The notes: generated by a model from the sequence alone, not told the origin. DNA of 64,000 bases from Clostridium puniceum (GCF_002006345.1 NZ_LZZM01000011.1:1-64000), one strand, 5' to 3'; positions 34,606 through 46,980 are shown, numbered from the stretch's first letter. A program made the numbers and translations.

Positions 34606-34761
34606 ATTCATGAGGGGTATAAAACTCCTCATGAATAAATTTTATCCGATAGCTAACTGCCACTAATACACCAGTTTTAGAATGGTGCTAAGTGGCACTA
34701 AGTTCCTGGACATTGTACCCCTTGAGGGTATAGATTCAGATGGGTAAAAGCTACCTGAATC
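34606..34761 (-). terminator. Three consecutive hairpins between malE-like and malF-like genes
   Basis: Hairpin 1: TTCATGAGG/CCTCATGAA (34607-34635), followed on the minus strand by CUUUUAAAAAU. Hairpin 2: TGCCACT/AGTGGCA (34658-34697) with nested CACCA/TGGTG. Hairpin 3: GATTCAG/CTGAATC (34733-34761). They probably stop or process part of the transcript so that the binding protein exceeds the permeases. Confidence 0.65.
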
Positions 34762-34781
34762 AAGTTTTACTTTATCTAATG

Positions 34782-36089
34782 CTATTTAGCTTTTGTTGCA
34801 TCTTGAATTCCTTGTAACATATCTTTCTTAGCTTGTGCTCCCATATCTGTATTAATAAATTTGGAGAATAAAGGCGCTAAGCTGTTTTTGTTAAATCCAT
34901 CTGGTAAGTTAGTGAATGTCCATGGAAGAGTTTTTCCTGCTTTGTTGTATTCAGTTATTGACTTATTCAATGGGTTATCACTTTCAACTGTAAAGTTTGT
35001 AAATGCTGGAATCATGTTCATATCTTTAACTAATGCCTCTTGGCCAGCTTTGCTGCTTACCATCCAATCTAAGAATTCTTTTGCTTCTTTATTAACTTTA
35101 GAATCTTTGTTAACTACCCAATACATTGGTACTCCAACAGGAATAGAACCGCTTACCTTTGGATCATCGTTAATTGGTAATGGTATAAATCCCATATCGA
35201 ATTTAACGTCTAAGTTCTTTAAATCTCCAGCAACCCAATTACCTTGATGTAAGAATGCAGTTTTCGAAGTTGCTCCAAAGTTACCAACTTGAGTACTGTA
35301 ATCTATAGTATCTAAATTCTTTCCACCGCCATATTTGCAAAGTAATTCAACTAAATTCATCCAATCATTAAATTGCTTATTATTAACTATATCTGCTTTT
35401 CCTGCAAGATAATTTTCAATAAATTCTTTAGGTTTTTCTTGTGTGGCTAATGCCATATTAAATGTGTGATTACCAGTAACCCAGAATTCCTTTGTTGTAT
35501 ATGATACAACATTATCAATTCCTAACTCAGCTTTTTTGCTATCTAATTTTTCAAACGCTGCTTTTAATTTATCAAATGTATCTATAGATTTTGGATCTAT
35601 ACCAGCTTTATCTAAAATTTCTTTATTATATATTAAACCATAACCTTCTGTTGCTGCTGGCATACCATATACTTTTCCGTCAATAGTTACTGAATCTAAA
35701 GTACCCTTAACAGCATTTCCAACCCATTTTTCTGAGCTTAAATCATCAATTTTATGTTTCCAAGTTTGATAATCTGCAGTACCTTGAATCATAAACACAT
35801 CTGGTTCAGTTCCTTTTTGGAATTCTGCTTTTAATGATGCACCATAGTCAGCACCACCACCCACTGAAGTGATTTCAACTTTTACACCTTTTTCTTCTTC
35901 ATACTTTTTAGCAAGTTGTTGCAGAGCATCGTTAATTTCAACTTTCAATTGAAATATCTTAACTGTTTTTCCTCCACTAGCTTTAGCTGAGCTATCACTG
36001 CCAGTACTGGAACTTGTCCCACAGCCTACCATCGTTCCAAGTAATAATGTAGATGCCAAAATTGCGGATAATAATTTTTTTGTTTTCAT
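34782..36089 (-). CDS. Extracellular sugar-binding lipoprotein (MalE-like)
   Basis: This 435-residue lipoprotein has a lipobox 'LLGTMVGCGTSS' (Cys about residue 23) and a family-1 solute-binding fold ('FQLKVEINDALQQLAKKYEEEKGVKVEI', 'PAATEGYGLIYNKEILDKAGID', 'VGVPMYWVVNKDSKVNKEAKEFLDWM'). It captures the sugar outside the membrane and delivers it to the MalFG-like permeases. Linkage to malQ and the LacI regulator makes maltodextrin the most likely ligand. A 22-bp palindrome lies about 115 bp upstream. Confidence 0.9.
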   Translation of the reverse strand: MKTKKLLSAILASTLLLGTMVGCGTSSSTGSDSSAKASGGKTVKIFQLKVEINDALQQLAKKYEEEKGVKVEITSVGGGADYGASLKAEFQKGTEPDVFMIQGTADYQTWKHKIDDLSSEKWVGNAVKGTLDSVTIDGKVYGMPAATEGYGLIYNKEILDKAGIDPKSIDTFDKLKAAFEKLDSKKAELGIDNVVSYTTKEFWVTGNHTFNMALATQEKPKEFIENYLAGKADIVNNKQFNDWMNLVELLCKYGGGKNLDTIDYSTQVGNFGATSKTAFLHQGNWVAGDLKNLDVKFDMGFIPLPINDDPKVSGSIPVGVPMYWVVNKDSKVNKEAKEFLDWMVSSKAGQEALVKDMNMIPAFTNFTVESDNPLNKSITEYNKAGKTLPWTFTNLPDGFNKNSLAPLFSKFINTDMGAQAKKDMLQGIQDATKAK

Positions 36090-36202
36090 AATGAATACCC
36101 CTCCATTAAATTGATTTAAAATTATTCAAATCTTAAATATTATATTATAAACATATACTTAAAATTACTTTTAAGCAAATAATGTTAAACTTGTTATTTA
36201 TT

Positions 36203-36224
36203 ATTTCGCAACCGGTTGCGAAAT
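36203..36224. promoter_or_regulatory. 22-bp perfect palindrome upstream of the malE-like gene
   Basis: TTTCGCAACCGGTTGCGAAA forms the inner 20 bp of a perfect palindrome whose centre fits GCAANCGNTTGC. It deviates from the cre consensus at two positions, so a LacI-type regulator is more likely than CcpA. The rest of 36090-36442 contains no gene. Confidence 0.7.
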
Positions 36225-36442
36225 TTCTGAAAAAAATTTAACCTTTTATTTTTTTCTTACTATTAGACGTTATGATAACCTTTTCTTTTCATAGTTTTAG
36301 TATATCAATTATTAAAATTTTTCACAAGTAATATTTTCCTTCATTTTGGGGCAAATTAATATGTTTTTCTTAAATTTATTACTGTTTGCTTTAATATATT
36401 CATTTTTACTAAACCGTTTGCACAAATATTTTCATTTCTCGA

Positions 36443-36703
36443 CTAATTACTTAATTTATTTAACCCAGCATCAATCAATAATAATTTTTCCTGCCTTGTT
36501 AATTTTTTTATCTGATATTCTCTCTTCATTGCAGCTTCTTTAGTATCAAATATTTCATTATATACTAGCTTGACAGGGCCTCTGCCTTTAGTGTATTTAG
36601 CGCCTCTGCCTTTTGAATGCATATCTATTCTTTTATCTAAATTATTTGTCCACCCAGTGTAGAATGTACCATCTGAGCATTCTACTATATATACATAATT
36701 CAT
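36443..36703 (-). CDS. GIY-YIG nuclease domain protein
   Basis: This 86-residue protein contains a single GIY-YIG domain of the UvrC/YhbQ type: 'NYVYIVECSDGTFYTGWTNNLDKRI' (here YVYIV...YTGW), then 'GRGAKYTKGRGPVKLVY' and 'EAAMKREYQIKKLTRQEK'. Such small proteins are common in Firmicutes and their role (DNA repair or structure-specific cleavage) is poorly known. ATG 36701-36703 is preceded by GAGGGA at 5 bp; a GTG four codons upstream would include that RBS. Confidence 0.9.
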   Translation of the reverse strand: MNYVYIVECSDGTFYTGWTNNLDKRIDMHSKGRGAKYTKGRGPVKLVYNEIFDTKEAAMKREYQIKKLTRQEKLLLIDAGLNKLSN

Positions 36704-36743
36704 GCTTTCCCTCACTTTAGTAAATTAGCAATTTAAAATTTAT

Positions 36744-36897
36744 ATTGTACCTGTACAATTAATATTAAAAACTATGAATCTTCTTAATTCCTTTTATTCT
36801 TAAGCTGTTATTCCTTACTTTACTCTTTAATCCTTTAACTTTTATTCCTTAATTGCTAATTGCTAATTGTTAATTGTTAATTAGCAATTAACAATAT
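36744..36897. repeat. AT-rich intergenic repeat region
   Basis: ATTGTAC-ct-GTACAAT (36744-36759) is a 16-bp palindrome. Further on, about 36849-36892 holds repeated TTAATTGCTAATTG and TTAATTGTTAATTAG units that can fold on AATTGCTAATT/AATTAGCAATT. Similar TTAAGAGTTAAGAG-type repeats occur at 41445-41475. No gene is seen. Confidence 0.5.
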
Positions 36898-36913
36898 ATT
36901 TCAATAATATTAA

Positions 36914-37222
36914 CTACTCTTTTCTTGTTATATCTACCTTACCTTCCAAGAATACTGCTCCACTTGGTAGTCTATATGTTATTAAAAGTTTGTCCCCTTC
37001 ATTAGGTGCTATTACAAATCTTGCTGCACCTGCCTTAGTAAATAAATATGGAATATGTACATTTACTTCATACTTTCCTGGCTCAATTTCAAGCTCTTCT
37101 TCTTTATTAGGTTTCGCTACCAGTTCATATGATCTTGTTTCATTCTTTATACTCAGCTTTATGCTGCGAAAACGAAACTCCAATTTACTCAATTTAAAAT
37201 TTACATATAATTTTGCACTCAT
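36914..37222 (-). CDS. Hypothetical protein, 102 residues
   Basis: This small, probably all-beta protein has no signal peptide or membrane span ('YELVAKPNKEEELEIEPGKYEVNVHIPYLF', 'GDKLLITYRLPSGAVFLEGKVDI'). The 'L.I.PGKYEV.V' pattern is like PEGA-type or other small beta-sandwich domains, but I do not recognise a named family. RBS GGGGTG precedes ATG at 6 bp. It stands alone between the GIY-YIG gene and ilvC. Confidence 0.6.
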   Translation of the reverse strand: MSAKLYVNFKLSKLEFRFRSIKLSIKNETRSYELVAKPNKEEELEIEPGKYEVNVHIPYLFTKAGAARFVIAPNEGDKLLITYRLPSGAVFLEGKVDITRKE

Positions 37223-37470
37223 TATTTCACCCCTTAAAATTTCCTCTATAAATAATTATATATATTTTATTAAAGTCAAGCTACCCCAAAATGAATTATA
37301 ATAACATAATTCTTGGAAAGACTTAGAATTTAATTGTTTTTAATTTTTACATTTATATATTTCTCACTATCATAACTATTAAATTCTAAAGAAAAGACTC
37401 AAAAAATATATATTTATAATCCTTATAGCCCTTAACAAATGTCTCCTGCATTTAATAAAATACAATGAAA

Positions 37471-37515
37471 AGAAGAAGGCAAGTATTTAGTAAATCTAAA
37501 CACTCGCCCTCTTCC
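37471..37515 (-). terminator. Terminator of the ilv-leu operon
   Basis: Near-complementary arms GAAGAAGGCAAGTATTTAG and CTAAACACTCGCCCTCTTC lie 25 bp after ilvC. On the minus strand a U-rich tail (UCUUCUUUUC) follows. The rest of 37223-37470 shows nothing else. Confidence 0.75.
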
Positions 37516-37540
37516 TTATTTATAACCACTATTATAGATA

Positions 37541-40244
<2,704 letters not shown>

Positions 40245-40334
40245 TCCTTTGCTTATAAAATGGTTTTTACAATTAACATCTAATAGAGCAAACTACCCTT
40301 ATTGTAATTTCTCTATAAAACTATGACCTGTTAA

Positions 40335-41417
40335 TTATTTTATTGCTTGTAATTTTTGACAAACTAGACTTCCCATTTCAACTGTTCCAACTTTTTTCTT
40401 ACCTTCTGTCATTATATCTCCAGTTCTATAACCATCTTCAAGAACTGCTAATACTGCATTTTCAATTAATTTAGCTTCTTCTTCTAGTGAAAAACTGTAT
40501 CTAAGCATCATTGCAGCTGAAAGAATAGTTGCTAAAGGATTAGCAATTCCTTGCCCTGCTATGTCTGGAGCACTCCCATGAATTGGTTCATACATTCCAA
40601 GTGTCCCTTCTCCAAGTGATGCTGATGGTAACATTCCAATTGATCCTGTAACCATACTAGCTTCATCTGATAATATATCTCCAAATATATTTGAAGTTAC
40701 AATTACATCAAATTGATTTGGATCTTTAACTAGCTGCATTGCAGTGTTATCAACATATAAATGATTTACTTCTACTTCTGGATAATCCTTAGCCATTTCA
40801 TTAACTACACTTCTCCAAAGTCTTGAACTTTCTAATATGTTAGCTTTATCAACACTTGTAAGTTTCTTATTTCTCTTCATTGCCGTTTCAAATCCGATTT
40901 TAGCAATTCTAGTTATTTCATTTACATTATATCTTTCAGTATCATAAGCGCTCTTTACACCATCAACTTCTTCTAGGCCTCTTTGGCCAAAATATATACC
41001 ACCTGTTAATTCTCTTACTATACAGATATCTATTCCATCTTTAACTATGCTGTCTTTAAGTGGTGATTCATTTTTTAGTGGAGCATATAATACAGCAGGT
41101 CTTAAATTACAATAAAGATTTAATGCCCCTCTTAAACCTAATAACGCTTGCTCTGGTCTTATTTTAGCAGTAGGATCATCCCATTTAGGACCTCCAACAG
41201 CTCCAAGTAAAACAGCATCACTATTTTTACATGCTTCTAAAGTTGCTTCTGGAAGTGGTGTTCCTTCTCTATCTATAGCACATCCACCTGCTAATACATA
41301 TTCATACTCAAATCTATGTCCAAACTTATCCCCAATAACTTTTAAAACTTTTACTGTTTCGTCTATAACCTCTGGACCTATTCCGTCTCCTGGTATTACA
41401 GCTATATTACATTTCAT
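40335..41417 (-). CDS. leuB: 3-isopropylmalate dehydrogenase
   Basis: This 360-residue enzyme oxidises 3-isopropylmalate and, in the citramalate route, 3-methylmalate to 2-oxobutyrate. '[10 protein letters not shown]', '[14 protein letters not shown]', '[22 protein letters not shown]' and '[15 protein letters not shown]' match IPMDH. The 318-bp gap to leuD upstream contains repeat-like sequence. It is followed 90 bp later by ilvB. Confidence 0.96.
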   Translation of the reverse strand: MKCNIAVIPGDGIGPEVIDETVKVLKVIGDKFGHRFEYEYVLAGGCAIDREGTPLPEATLEACKNSDAVLLGAVGGPKWDDPTAKIRPEQALLGLRGALNLYCNLRPAVLYAPLKNESPLKDSIVKDGIDICIVRELTGGIYFGQRGLEEVDGVKSAYDTERYNVNEITRIAKIGFETAMKRNKKLTSVDKANILESSRLWRSVVNEMAKDYPEVEVNHLYVDNTAMQLVKDPNQFDVIVTSNIFGDILSDEASMVTGSIGMLPSASLGEGTLGMYEPIHGSAPDIAGQGIANPLATILSAAMMLRYSFSLEEEAKLIENAVLAVLEDGYRTGDIMTEGKKKVGTVEMGSLVCQKLQAIK

Positions 41418-41735
41418 TATAAAAATCCCCCTCTTTAACTCAGTTAAGAACTAAGAGTTAAGAGTTAAGAGTTGTGATGTTTTATTCACAATTATTAACT
41501 AGTAACTATTAAACTCTATTTAATTATTTTCTTATTACTCATTTATTTAACATTTGTTCACATTACTTCATATAATCAAATAATAATTTAATTACTAAAA
41601 CATAATTCTTAATTAATATTAAATTATTCTATTTGCATTAGATTCATATGAAATAAGTTATATCTTTACCTAATATTATCTCTTTCTCGAGTAATTATAT
41701 CAAGAAAATTCACACAATTCTGTTATTATTTTTTA
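41418..41735. repeat. Non-coding gap in the operon with AGAGTTA repeats
   Basis: 318 bp between leuD and leuB hold AAGAGTTAAGAGTTAAGAGTT (about 41454-41474) and partly complementary sequence to about 41515 (TCACAAT, ACTC). No terminator or promoter is obvious. Other gaps in this operon are under 100 bp, so a repeat may have been inserted. Confidence 0.45.
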
Positions 41736-42224
41736 TTACTTATTGCTTCCTATATATCCAATTAATCCATCATTATCTATGATCTTTTGCATAAATTCTG
41801 GGAATGGTTCACCTTTATATTCTTGATTCTTAGTTAGATTTTTAATAACACCTGTCGAGAAATCAACTTCTAATTCGTTACCTGCATCTATATTCTTTAC
41901 AGCTTCATCACATTCTAAAATTGGTAATCCAATATTAATTGAATTTCTATAGAATATTCTTGCAAAAGTTGATGCTATAACACAACTGATTCCAGCTGTC
42001 TTAATTGCAAGTGGCGCATGTTCTCTTGAAGAACCACAGCCAAAGTTTTTGTTAGCAACAATTATATCACCATCTTTTACATTCTTTACAAAGTCTAAAT
42101 CTATATCCTCCATACAGTGTGCAGCAAGTTCTTTAGCATCTGATGTGTTTAAATATCTCGCTGGGATTATTACATCTGTATCTACATTGTCTCCATATTT
42201 GAATACTTTACCTTTTACGCTCAT
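41736..42224 (-). CDS. leuD: 3-isopropylmalate dehydratase, small subunit
   Basis: This 162-residue small subunit of isopropylmalate isomerase has '[20 protein letters not shown]' and '[19 protein letters not shown]', the swivelling-domain substrate-binding sequence. The short length is typical of the archaeal-type/HACN subfamily that can also act on citramalate. It pairs with LeuC, whose gene ends 13 bp upstream. Confidence 0.96.
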   Translation of the reverse strand: MSVKGKVFKYGDNVDTDVIIPARYLNTSDAKELAAHCMEDIDLDFVKNVKDGDIIVANKNFGCGSSREHAPLAIKTAGISCVIASTFARIFYRNSINIGLPILECDEAVKNIDAGNELEVDFSTGVIKNLTKNQEYKGEPFPEFMQKIIDNDGLIGYIGSNK

Positions 42225-42237
42225 TACTAAATACCTC

Positions 42238-43497
42238 CTAGACTAATTCTGGGCTAGTTATTTTTCCAGTTAAAGCAGATGCTGCTGCTACTGCTGGACT
42301 TGCAAGATATACTTCTGATTCAACATGTCCCATTCTTCCTACAAAGTTTCTGTTTGTTGTTGATACGCATCTTTCATCTTTCGCTAAGATTCCCATATGT
42401 CCACCTAAACATGGCCCACAAGTTGGTGTGGAGAATACTGCTCCAGCTTCAACTAAATCTTTTATTATTCCCTCTTCTAAGGCTTGTAAGTAGATTTTTT
42501 GAGTTCCAGGAATAACTATACATCTGATACCTTTTTTAACTTTCTTTCCTTTCAATATATCTCTAGCTATTCTTAAATCTGAAATTCTACCATTAGTACA
42601 TGATCCGATTACAACTTGATCAACAGCCAATTCTCCTGTATTATCAATTGTTCTTGTGTTATCTGGTAAATGAGGGAATGAAACTGTTGGTCTTAATGTA
42701 CTTAAGTCAATTTCAAACACTTCATCATATTCTGCATCTGCATCAGCTTCATAAGTTTTCCACTCTCTAGCTGCATGAGCTTTTAAATATTCAACTGTTT
42801 TATCATCAACTGGGAAAATTCCATTCTTTCCACCAGCTTCTATTGCCATATTTGCCATTGTAAATCTATCGTCCATTGAAAGGTATTGTAATCCATCTCC
42901 TACAAATTCCATTGATTTATATAATGCGCCGTCAACACCAATCATTCCAATTATGTGTAATATGATATCTTTTCCGCTTATCCATTTGGCAGGTTTGTTC
43001 TTAAGAACAAATTTTAAAGCTGATGGTACTTTAAACCAACATTTCCCTATAGCCATACCAGCAGCCATGTCAGTTGATCCAATACCAGTTGAAAAAGCGC
43101 CAAGTGCTCCATATGTACAAGTATGTGAGTCTGCTCCTATAACAACATCACCAGCAACGACTAATCCTTTTTCAGGAAGTAAGCAATGTTCAATTCCCAT
43201 TTCTCCAACTTCAAAAAAGTTTTCTATTTCCATCTTTTGAGCAAATTCTCTAATGTATTTAACTTGCTCAGCTGCTTTTATATCCTTATTCGGAGTAAAG
43301 TGATCTGGAACAATTGCAATTTGGCTTTTGCTAAATACTTTATCTGTTCCAAATTTCTTAAATTCATTTACAGCCACTGGAGTTGTAATATCATTTCCTA
43401 ATACTAAATCAAGATTTGCTTCAATTAATTGTCCAGCTTTTACAGCTTCTAAGCCTGCATGCGCTGCTAAGATTTTTTGTGTCATTGTCATTCCCAT
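42238..43497 (-). CDS. leuC: 3-isopropylmalate dehydratase, large subunit
   Basis: This 419-residue aconitase-superfamily protein has three 4Fe-4S cysteines in '[11 protein letters not shown]' and '[15 protein letters not shown]', plus '[15 protein letters not shown]'. The length of about 420 residues matches the shorter clostridial/archaeal LeuC type that also dehydrates (R)-citramalate. It works with LeuD. The start at 43497 is preceded by AAGGAG at 11 bp; ATG two codons later is an alternative. Confidence 0.96.
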   Translation of the reverse strand: MGMTMTQKILAAHAGLEAVKAGQLIEANLDLVLGNDITTPVAVNEFKKFGTDKVFSKSQIAIVPDHFTPNKDIKAAEQVKYIREFAQKMEIENFFEVGEMGIEHCLLPEKGLVVAGDVVIGADSHTCTYGALGAFSTGIGSTDMAAGMAIGKCWFKVPSALKFVLKNKPAKWISGKDIILHIIGMIGVDGALYKSMEFVGDGLQYLSMDDRFTMANMAIEAGGKNGIFPVDDKTVEYLKAHAAREWKTYEADADAEYDEVFEIDLSTLRPTVSFPHLPDNTRTIDNTGELAVDQVVIGSCTNGRISDLRIARDILKGKKVKKGIRCIVIPGTQKIYLQALEEGIIKDLVEAGAVFSTPTCGPCLGGHMGILAKDERCVSTTNRNFVGRMGHVESEVYLASPAVAAASALTGKITSPELV

Positions 43498-43512
43498 GTT
43501 TTAATCATCTCC

Positions 43513-45108
43513 TTAAAAATATGCTTTTACTTTTCTTTCAATATCTTTTATTAATTTATATTCTATTGAATCTACTAGTGCTATCCAGCTGGCTTGAATT
43601 ACATCTCGAGATACCCCAACAGTACTCCAATTCTCAATCCCATCTGTTGATTCAATTAAAACTCTTACCTTTGCTTCTGTTGCACTTTCTGAATCTAAAA
43701 CTCTAACTTTATAATCTACAAGCCTTGCTTTTTTTAGTTCTGGATAAAATACTTCAAGTGCTTTTCTAATAGCTTTGTCTAGTGCATTTACTGGTCCTTC
43801 CCCTTCTGCTGCTGTCATTTCATTTTGTCCATCAACTGTAATATTTATTACTGCTGTTGAAGAAAATTCTTCAGAGCCATAAGGTTGTTCTCCAATAATT
43901 TTAAAGTGATTTAATTTAAAGAATGGTTTGTATTTACCAATAATCTTTCTTATAACTAATTCAATAGTTCCTTCTGCTCCTTCAAATTGATAGCCTTCAT
44001 ATTCCAATTCTTTTAATCTATCTGTAATCTTTTGAACTGAAATATCATCTTTAGATATGTTCGGAAATATCTTTTTTATTTCTTGTAATATAGTACTTTT
44101 TCCACTAACTTCTGAAACTAAAAATCTCCTCTTATTTCCTACAATCTCTGGAGCTACATGTTCATATGATCTTGGTGCTTTAGTTACTGCATCAATGTGC
44201 ATTCCACCTTTATGAGCAAACGATGAACTACCTACAAAAGGACTTTGATCTATTAATGTTATATTGCATATTTCTGCAATATATCTAGCTGATTTTGTTA
44301 AATTAACTAAGTCAATATTATTTAAAATTTCATATTCAAACTTCAGTTTCAATACCGGTATTATTGTACTTAAATTAGCATTACCACATCTTTCTCCAAT
44401 TCCAATAAAGGTTCCTTGAACTTGCTTTGCCCCAGCTTCAACCGCCATAATTGAACTTGCAACTGCCATTCCCATATCATCATGACTATGAATTCCAATT
44501 TCTCCGCTTATTTCATTCTTTACAGCCTTTGTTATATCATATATATCTTGGGGTAAGGTACCTCCATTAGTATCACATAAGACTACTGCTTTTGCCCCAG
44601 CTTCTTCAGCAGCCTTTAAAGTTGACATTGCATAATCTTTATTTTCTTTGTACCCATCATAAAAATGTTCTGCATCGAAAAAAACTTCTTTTCCATTTTT
44701 ACACAAATATTTAATAGTATCTTTTATCATTTCAATATTTTCATCTAATGATGTTTTTATAATATCTGTAACTTGGAAGTCCCATGACTTTCCAAAAACC
44801 ACAATAACATCTGTACCTGATAATAATAAATCTTTTAAGCTTTTATCATCTTCTACCGTAACATTAGGTTTTCTAGTTGATCCAAATGCAACTAGTTTTG
44901 ATGTCTTAAGTTCCACATCCTTAAGTCTCTTAAAGAATTCCATATCCTTTGGATTTGATCCAGGATTACCAGCTTCAATGTAGTCAATGTGCATCTCATC
45001 TAAAACTTTTACTATCTTGATCTTATCTTCTAATGAAAAGGAAATTCCTTGCCCCTGAGCTCCATCTCTTAATGTAGAATCAAATATCTTAACCTGATTC
45101 TGTTCCAT
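43513..45108 (-). CDS. cimA: (R)-Citramalate synthase
   Basis: This 531-residue enzyme condenses pyruvate with acetyl-CoA to citramalate and opens a threonine-independent isoleucine route. 'VKIFDSTLRDGAQGQGISFS' and 'GIHSHDDMGMAVASS' are the HMGL-like TIM-barrel catalytic motifs, and 'SSFAHKGGMHIDAV' follows. The C-terminal LeuA allosteric domain (about residues 405-531) should bind isoleucine. The 'GQGISFS' and 'FDAEHFYDGYK' sequences are those of CimA rather than LeuA. The start at ATG 45106-45108 places GGGGG 10 bp upstream; the longer frame from 45132 would include it. Confidence 0.93.
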   Translation of the reverse strand: MEQNQVKIFDSTLRDGAQGQGISFSLEDKIKIVKVLDEMHIDYIEAGNPGSNPKDMEFFKRLKDVELKTSKLVAFGSTRKPNVTVEDDKSLKDLLLSGTDVIVVFGKSWDFQVTDIIKTSLDENIEMIKDTIKYLCKNGKEVFFDAEHFYDGYKENKDYAMSTLKAAEEAGAKAVVLCDTNGGTLPQDIYDITKAVKNEISGEIGIHSHDDMGMAVASSIMAVEAGAKQVQGTFIGIGERCGNANLSTIIPVLKLKFEYEILNNIDLVNLTKSARYIAEICNITLIDQSPFVGSSSFAHKGGMHIDAVTKAPRSYEHVAPEIVGNKRRFLVSEVSGKSTILQEIKKIFPNISKDDISVQKITDRLKELEYEGYQFEGAEGTIELVIRKIIGKYKPFFKLNHFKIIGEQPYGSEEFSSTAVINITVDGQNEMTAAEGEGPVNALDKAIRKALEVFYPELKKARLVDYKVRVLDSESATEAKVRVLIESTDGIENWSTVGVSRDVIQASWIALVDSIEYKLIKDIERKVKAYF

Positions 45109-45173
45109 AATATGATTATCCCCCTTCCCCAATTTATTGCTTCATTGCCATTGCTTTCTGAATTTAAGTTATT

Positions 45174-45683
45174 TTAATAAGTTTCAACAGAATCTTTTAT
45201 AGTTTTTTCGCCCCTTTGAAGTGCTGTGACTCCAGTTCTAACTAATTCTTCTATTCCGTATTCTTCCATTAAGTTTATTAATGCTGATATTTTTTCTTCA
45301 TCACCAGTTAATTCTATTGTTAAAGTATCAGAAGATAGATCTATTATCTTACTTCTAAAAATCTTTACAGTTTCATTTATTGCTGCTCTATTTTCAGCAT
45401 TTGCTCTTACTTTAATAAGTACCAATTCTCTATATACTGATTCATTTGCTTTAAAATCTATAACTCTTACTACATCTTCTAATTTATTTAATTGTTTTTT
45501 AACTTGTTCTAATACATTTTCGTCTCCCATAAGAGTAATTGTCATTCTTGAAATTGAAGGATCTTCAGTTCTACCAACAGTTAAACTGTCAATGTTATAT
45601 CCCCTTCTTGAAAACAATCCACTCACTCTGCTTAAAACCCCTGATGAATTCTTTACTAAAGCCGATAATACATGCTTTTCCAT
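45174..45683 (-). CDS. ilvN: Acetolactate synthase, small regulatory subunit
   Basis: This 169-residue protein has an ACT domain ('HVLSALVKNSSGVLSRVSGLFSRRGYNIDSLTVG') and the ALS_ss_C domain ('ELVLIKVRANAENRAAINETVKIFRSKIIDLS'). It confers feedback control by valine or related amino acids on IlvB. It is the first gene of the operon, behind the T-box-like leader. RBS GGGGGAGAGG precedes ATG. Confidence 0.95.
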   Translation of the reverse strand: MEKHVLSALVKNSSGVLSRVSGLFSRRGYNIDSLTVGRTEDPSISRMTITLMGDENVLEQVKKQLNKLEDVVRVIDFKANESVYRELVLIKVRANAENRAAINETVKIFRSKIIDLSSDTLTIELTGDEEKISALINLMEEYGIEELVRTGVTALQRGEKTIKDSVETY

Positions 45684-45696
45684 TACCTCTCCCCCT

Positions 45697-45987
45697 TAAA
45701 AATGGTTAAAAAAATCCACCCTTAATGATATGAATCATAAGAAGTGGGATAATATTCCGCCTTATATAATATCACTAGGTTCTAACAAACCCTTGCATAT
45801 AACGGATGCACACCGGACATCTTTTACTCAAGAAATTACTTTCTCTTTCTGGATTCTGCTCAGGAGTGATAACTCTAAAGCTAAAGTATCGATTCTCACC
45901 AACCATCGACTCTCTGCAACTCATTTGCTAAATAATTTTCTCCATCTCAGCATTTAATACTTAAGGACCTATTAAATTTTCTTGTTA
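45697..45987 (-). promoter_or_regulatory. T-box-like leader of the ilv-leu operon
   Basis: Stem I is recognisable by UGCU...GGAG pairing with CUCC..AGCA and by AGAGAGUCGAUGGUUGGUGAGAAUC (in part, 45890-45915). The specifier loop contains UUAUCAC; the AUC at 45868-45870 would read isoleucine. CCGUUAU of stem III is also present. The terminator (45708-45747: CCACUUCUUAUGAU/AUCAUUAAGGGUGG, then U7) lies before the ilvN RBS. Where the UGGN bulge is expected I read GGCGGA (complement of 45756-45761), so the antiterminator is atypical or I have misplaced it. Confidence 0.65.
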
Positions 45988-45993
45988 TTCTAG

Positions 45994-46022
45994 ATTTTAC
46001 TCTCCGTTTTTACTATTGTCAA
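45994..46022 (-). promoter_or_regulatory. Sigma-A promoter of the ilv-leu operon
   Basis: On the minus strand, perfect -35 TTGACA (46017-46022), a 17-bp spacer and -10 TAAAAT (45994-45999). The start would be near 45987, giving a leader of about 300 nt. The stretch 46023-46231 holds nothing further. Confidence 0.75.
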
Positions 46023-46231
46023 TAATTTAGTAATATATTTTACAGTATGGTTTTTTTATTGATTAAAAATATATCCTAATTATCTATTTATCATTTTTAT
46101 CATTATTTTTTTAAATATTCATTAATATTGTTAAGTTTTGTTTGATTATATTTTTCATTTATTAAGTATTGATTGATAATTTGCATATTTCATATTAATA
46201 GTTTAATTGCATAAATATTAACATATTTATT

Positions 46232-46651
46232 CTAGCTTCTTACCTTCTCTCCAAAATCCTCCATAACATCAACTTCTTGAATATGTGCTAAGATTTCATC
46301 TAAACCATAATCATATATATTCAACTTTATTTTTGCTTCTGATAGTTTAGAAATTATTTCTTCCTTATCTTCTTCAAATATTAATTCATTATCCAATATT
46401 TCAACAAAATCTTGAGTTCTGTATACTTCACATTTGCCTTCTTCAACACCTAATTGTGTAAATACATTTAATCTCGGATCATCTCCACCACTTTCTGTAG
46501 CATCATTATATCCATCCTCATGAAGAGTATCATCAAATCGTTTTTCGTAATATAAATTTATATACGCCTTTACTCCTTCTAGGTCATTAAATCCCTTACA
46601 ACTGCCACTTGGCATTATTAATAAATAATCATTATATATTTCTCTATCCAT
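46232..46651 (-). CDS. Hypothetical acidic protein, 139 residues
   Basis: This soluble, strongly acidic protein has no signal peptide or membrane span ('MDREIYNDYLLIMPSGSCKGF', 'DATESGGDDPRLNVFTQLGVEEGKCEVYRT', 'SEAKIKLNIYDYGLDEILAHIQEVDV'). I do not recognise the family. It stands alone with its own RBS (GGGGA). It is convincing as a gene because the frame is long and codon use is normal. Confidence 0.6.
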   Translation of the reverse strand: MDREIYNDYLLIMPSGSCKGFNDLEGVKAYINLYYEKRFDDTLHEDGYNDATESGGDDPRLNVFTQLGVEEGKCEVYRTQDFVEILDNELIFEEDKEEIISKLSEAKIKLNIYDYGLDEILAHIQEVDVMEDFGEKVRS

Positions 46652-46908
46652 ATAATCTCCCCTTCATCAATATTGTATGTAAATTTTTCTTTTTAACTTT
46701 TACAGCTTACTTTATCGTTCCAAAATAAACAACTTATATATATTTATCCCTTATCAATAAAATATTATTCATAATATTTTACGATAATTTTGCTAATGTA
46801 TTGGTATATACAATAAACTATTTTTAATCTATGCAATTAATTATACTGTTAGTTATATCAATGCTTATGAGGATTTTCTCTCTTCATCTAAAATGATTTT
46901 ATTGCAAA

Positions 46909-46949
46909 AAAGATGGAATTTTACTTTATTTATGTAAAATTCCATCTTT
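46909..46949 (-). terminator. Terminator of the CorC-like gene
   Basis: A perfect 16-bp stem (AAAGATGGAATTTTAC/GTAAAATTCCATCTTT) is followed by U-rich sequence, 32 bp beyond the stop. The stretch 46652-46908 shows no gene. Confidence 0.85.
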
Positions 46950-46980
46950 ATCTACAATACCTTTACTTACATTTTAGCCA

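Noticed and set aside
36408-36423. TAAACCGTTTGC as a sixth LacI-type operator
   Set aside because: It matches only 10 of 12 positions and lies over 300 bp from the malE-like start.
45730-45957. 75-codon plus-strand reading frame
   Set aside because: It lies wholly over the T-box-like leader on the other strand and has no protein-like character.
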